Shown here: positions 62,001 to 64,000 of the stretch, one piece after another
Layout of the letters: each line of letters opens with the position of its first letter
Position numbering within the stretch: position 1 is the stretch's first letter
NCBI GenBank assembly: GCA_046347625.1
Contig: JAXMFU010000002.1
Span: forward strand, 992,001 to 1,056,000
Length of the DNA: 64,000 nt
DNA from: CAIMUS01 sp046347625
Lineage (GTDB): Bacteria > Pseudomonadota > Gammaproteobacteria > Competibacterales > Competibacteraceae
Direction: 5' to 3'
Position numbers and translations under genes: made by a program
The notes under the pieces: generated by a model
Database searches by the model: none
What the model was told of the DNA's origin: nothing
The model's input: the letters and a program-made list of their open reading frames with translations, nothing else

Positions 62001-62840
62001 ATGGCGGCATTAACTCGTACCTGGTGGGGCAAGCGTTTTATTGCAGCCCTGGAAGGTTTTACCGATCCGGGCCGACTGGGGCGGGGCCGTTCCTATGCCC
62101 GCAGCAGTCGGATTCAGAAATTCAGCATCCGGCAGGGACAGGTGAAAGCCACGGTGGAGGGCAATATCAACCCCTATTTCGGTGTCTATAAAACACCTTA
62201 TTACAGCACGACGGTGGAAATGATACCCATTGCCGAAAACCGCTGGCCCGATATTATCAAACATCTGGCCGGTCATGCGGGCATCGTCGCCAAACTGTTG
62301 ATGAATGAAATGCCCGATGAAATCGAAGAGGCTTTTACCAAGCTAGGTGTGCATTTGCTGCCGCGCAGCGGCAAGGATTTTAAAACCCAATGCAGTTGTC
62401 CCGATTATTACAATCCCTGCAAACACATTGCCGGGCTGTGCTATTTCTTTGCCAACAAACTCGACCAGGACCCCTTCCTATTATTTGAATTACGCGGCCT
62501 GCCCCGTAATAAACTTCGTGATGAGCTGGCTAAAACACCGCTCGGCAAAGCACTGGCGCAATCCTTGGAAGCGACGGAATTGCCCTTGCAGCCGGTCGAA
62601 TCGTATTACACCCGACCGCAACGGATTCCCATGGAATCCTGTAGTTATGACCGCTTCTGGAGCGGCGAGCATCGCTTATCGACGACACTGGAGCCGTTGC
62701 CGCCATTGCCGGTACTGCCCGCCGTGCTGGTCAGAAAAGGTGGCGATTATCCACCGTTCTGGCAGCAGGACCGGTCTTTTATCGAGGTCATGAGCGAATT
62801 CTATGAGCGGGTCAGGAAGCAACTTAAGGAGACGGGGTAG
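62001..62840 (+). CDS. SWIM zinc-finger protein
   Basis: 279 residues. SWIM finger Cys131, Cys133, Cys140, His142 (CSCPDYYNPCKH). The N-terminus (WWGKRFIAALEGF, GRGRSYARSSRIQKFSIRQG) is typical of the YwqB-type partner of SNF2 helicases. CGGAGG lies 4 bases before the ATG at 62001; a GTG overlapping the helicase stop is also possible. Likely works with the helicase on DNA; the process is unknown. Confidence 0.9.
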   Translation: MAALTRTWWGKRFIAALEGFTDPGRLGRGRSYARSSRIQKFSIRQGQVKATVEGNINPYFGVYKTPYYSTTVEMIPIAENRWPDIIKHLAGHAGIVAKLLMNEMPDEIEEAFTKLGVHLLPRSGKDFKTQCSCPDYYNPCKHIAGLCYFFANKLDQDPFLLFELRGLPRNKLRDELAKTPLGKALAQSLEATELPLQPVESYYTRPQRIPMESCSYDRFWSGEHRLSTTLEPLPPLPVLPAVLVRKGGDYPPFWQQDRSFIEVMSEFYERVRKQLKETG

Positions 62841-62967
62841 GGAATTGGTTTGGTGGGCCATGCCCACCCTACGAAATCACCTTGAGAAAGGTGTTCACCA
62901 GGTTTTTGGAGTTTGTGGGAATCAAGCTGTTGATTGGGTAAATAGCTGTTGTTAGTGAGTAACTCTT

Positions 62968-63201
62968 ATGCCAACAGTGCTGCGAGTAGGACGCTATCGC
63001 TTCGCCTTTTTTAGTAACGAGGGTAAAGAACCGCCACATATACATGTCAAAGCAGGTAGTGACGAGGCAAAATTCTGGCTTGATCCGATTGGGTTAGCTT
63101 CTAATTATGGGTTTGCAGCCCATGAATTGAATGAAATTAGACGAATCATTCAGCAACCTCAGGTTGAATTGATCGAGGTATGGTATGAGCGCTTCAGTTG
63201 A
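62968..63201 (+). CDS. DUF4160 family protein
   Basis: 77 residues. VLRVGRYRFAFFSNEGKEPP and HIHVKAGSDEAKFWLDP are characteristic. DUF4160 is nearly always paired with DUF2442 and is suspected to be a toxin-antitoxin-like pair; no activity is proven. Its end overlaps the DUF2442 gene by 17 bases. Confidence 0.88.
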   Translation: MPTVLRVGRYRFAFFSNEGKEPPHIHVKAGSDEAKFWLDPIGLASNYGFAAHELNEIRRIIQQPQVELIEVWYERFS

Positions 63202-63481
63202 AGTAGTTAAGAGTAAAGAAAAATTCCGTCGGGCCTATGTGCCAACTACTGTACTGGCTAAATCGGTTAGATTCGATGACGCTATGATGCATGTTTCCTT
63301 GATCGATGGTCGCATTATCAGTGTACCCGTCATCTGGTTTCCTTTACTGCATGAAGCCACGCCCGAACAAAGAGAACACTATGAAATTGGTGGTGGTGGC
63401 ATTAGTTTGTACTGGCCTGAAATCGATGAAGATCTGTCGGTTGCTAACTTGATGGCTGGTGCGGATTGGCGGTCTGCATAA
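63185..63481 (+). CDS. DUF2442 family protein
   Basis: 98 residues. SVRFDDAMMHVSLIDGRIIS and VPVIWFPLLHEATPEQREHY and GGISLYWPEIDEDLSVANLM match DUF2442, which has a small DNA-binding-like beta fold. It is encoded immediately downstream of its usual partner DUF4160. The start overlaps that gene's end. Confidence 0.88.
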   Translation: MSASVEVVKSKEKFRRAYVPTTVLAKSVRFDDAMMHVSLIDGRIISVPVIWFPLLHEATPEQREHYEIGGGGISLYWPEIDEDLSVANLMAGADWRSA

Positions 63482-63544
63482 GCATTTGTAGGGTGCGCAT
63501 TGCGCACCATTGAACGCCGAAACCTTATGTCGGAGGATAAACCC

Positions 63545-63766
63545 ATGGATTTCAATCCAGACAAAGTCGATGAAGCCGTACTTGCCCTTCTCTATTTAAA
63601 CCTGCACAATGGCGCGCGGGCATGGAAATCCTTCGATTGGGATGCCATGAATCGGCTGTATGAGAAAGGCTATATCTGTGATCCAGTAAATAAAGCGAAA
63701 TCGGTGGTTCTCACCGAAGAGGGATTGAAAGAGTCCGAAAGGTTATTTAAGAAGCTTTTTAGCTGA
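63545..63766 (+). CDS. DUF6429 family protein
   Basis: 73 residues. MDFNPDKVDEAVLALLYLNL, WDAMNRLYEKGYICDPVNKA and VVLTEEGLKESERLFKKLF resemble DUF6429, a winged-helix-like fold of unknown role. GGAGGA lies 7 bases before ATG 63545; another ATG at 63527 would add six residues. Confidence 0.82.
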   Translation: MDFNPDKVDEAVLALLYLNLHNGARAWKSFDWDAMNRLYEKGYICDPVNKAKSVVLTEEGLKESERLFKKLFS

Positions 63767-63840
63767 ATAGGTGGGGGTGGCGCAAGCGAAAAGGATGGTG
63801 TGTGCCTGCCTGGACAAACCACCCCGGCGCGACGCGCCAC

Positions 63841-63861
63841 CCCTCCTTAGCCAAGGAGGGG
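63841..63861. repeat. Hairpin CCCTCCTT-AGCC-AAGGAGGG
   Basis: A perfect 8 bp stem between the DUF6429 gene and the converging gene at the window end, next to a GGCGCGACGCGCC hairpin. An A-rich stretch follows on the plus strand, so it is not a standard terminator for the plus strand; on the minus strand the T run comes before it. Confidence 0.45.
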
Positions 63862-63893
63862 AAATAAAAAACCGATACCTACTGCTATTAGCC

Positions 63894-64000
63894 TCAAACC
63901 CCCCGCATGCTCAACCGAATCCGGCCCTGCTTGTCGATATCCAGCACCTTGACCTTGATGACATCGCCCACGGACAGCCGCTCGTTGGCGTTCTGGACTC
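63894..64000 (-). CDS. pnp: C-terminal S1 domain, probably polynucleotide phosphorylase (partial)
   Basis: Only the last 34 codons are inside the window: NANERLSVGDVIKVKVLDID then KQGRIRLSMRGV and TGA. This is the end of an S1 RNA-binding domain. The VKVLDIDKQGRIRLS ending is what PNPase C-termini usually look like, but another S1 protein cannot be excluded without the upstream part. Confidence 0.65.
   Translation of the reverse strand, partial: VQNANERLSVGDVIKVKVLDIDKQGRIRLSMRGV

Overview
The window reads as chromosomal DNA of a Gammaproteobacterium. Evidence: a glnA-ntrB-ntrC cluster; ndk-rlmN-pilF-rodZ-hisS-yfgM-bamB; yciO-M50-trpS with scpA-scpB-rluB; and yciB-yciI-bolA-parvulin. Intergenic regions are packed with palindromic REP-like repeats. 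A Competibacter-like lineage is my guess from this style; it is not proven by the sequence.

Layout. 0-6.3 kb: tgt, then ntrC, ntrB and glnA on the minus strand, with a clear sigma-54 type -24/-12 element before glnA. 6.3-7.1 kb: a small metal-binding protein and a gamma-carbonic anhydrase homologue. 7.1-14.9 kb: an accessory island. It holds a DUF4062 protein and two large convergent NACHT proteins that end in formylglycine-generating-enzyme-like (C-type-lectin fold) domains. All three share a related death-like adaptor domain. The last ~25 codons of the two NACHT genes differ in the manner of diversity-generating-retroelement (DGR) variable regions. Between them lie REP arrays and a REP-associated transposase split by a 232 bp MITE. 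15.2-21.7 kb: the ndk to bamB housekeeping cluster. 22-25.5 kb: speE and speA (divergent) and a DUF4124 protein. 26.2-29 kb: a squalene-synthase-like protein lacking its Asp motifs, a YciK-type SDR and a sulfotransferase. 29.6-38.3 kb: rluB, scpB, scpA, a uronate-dehydrogenase-like SDR, trpS, an M50 protease, yciO, yciB, yciI, bolA and a parvulin. 38.4-43.7 kb: ald, then a patch hit by an ISAs1-family IS (10 bp target duplication) and an ISL3-family IS (8 bp duplication) that cuts a PIN toxin gene away from its UPF0175 antitoxin. 43.8-49.6 kb: an EgtC-like amidotransferase with Ser in place of Cys2, glgP, an orphan sugar-binding lipoprotein and a membrane protein. 49.9-51.5 kb: a BrnT toxin/antitoxin pair and a transposase remnant. 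52-56.3 kb: DUF6394 plus a two-RCK potassium channel, a GH75-like secreted protein and meaB. 56.4-62.8 kb: two convergent, AT-richer putative nucleases (Mrr-like PD-(D/E)xK and PLD) and an SNF2 helicase/SWIM pair. 63-64 kb: small DUF4160/DUF2442/DUF6429 genes and the 3' end of a gene that is probably pnp.

The most interesting part is 7.1-14.9 kb. It looks like a conflict or sensing module in which NACHT ATPases carry hypervariable ligand-binding tips, with a separate DUF4062 protein joined through the same adaptor domain. No reverse transcriptase, template repeat or Avd accessory gene is visible in the window, so any diversifying machinery would have to act from elsewhere.
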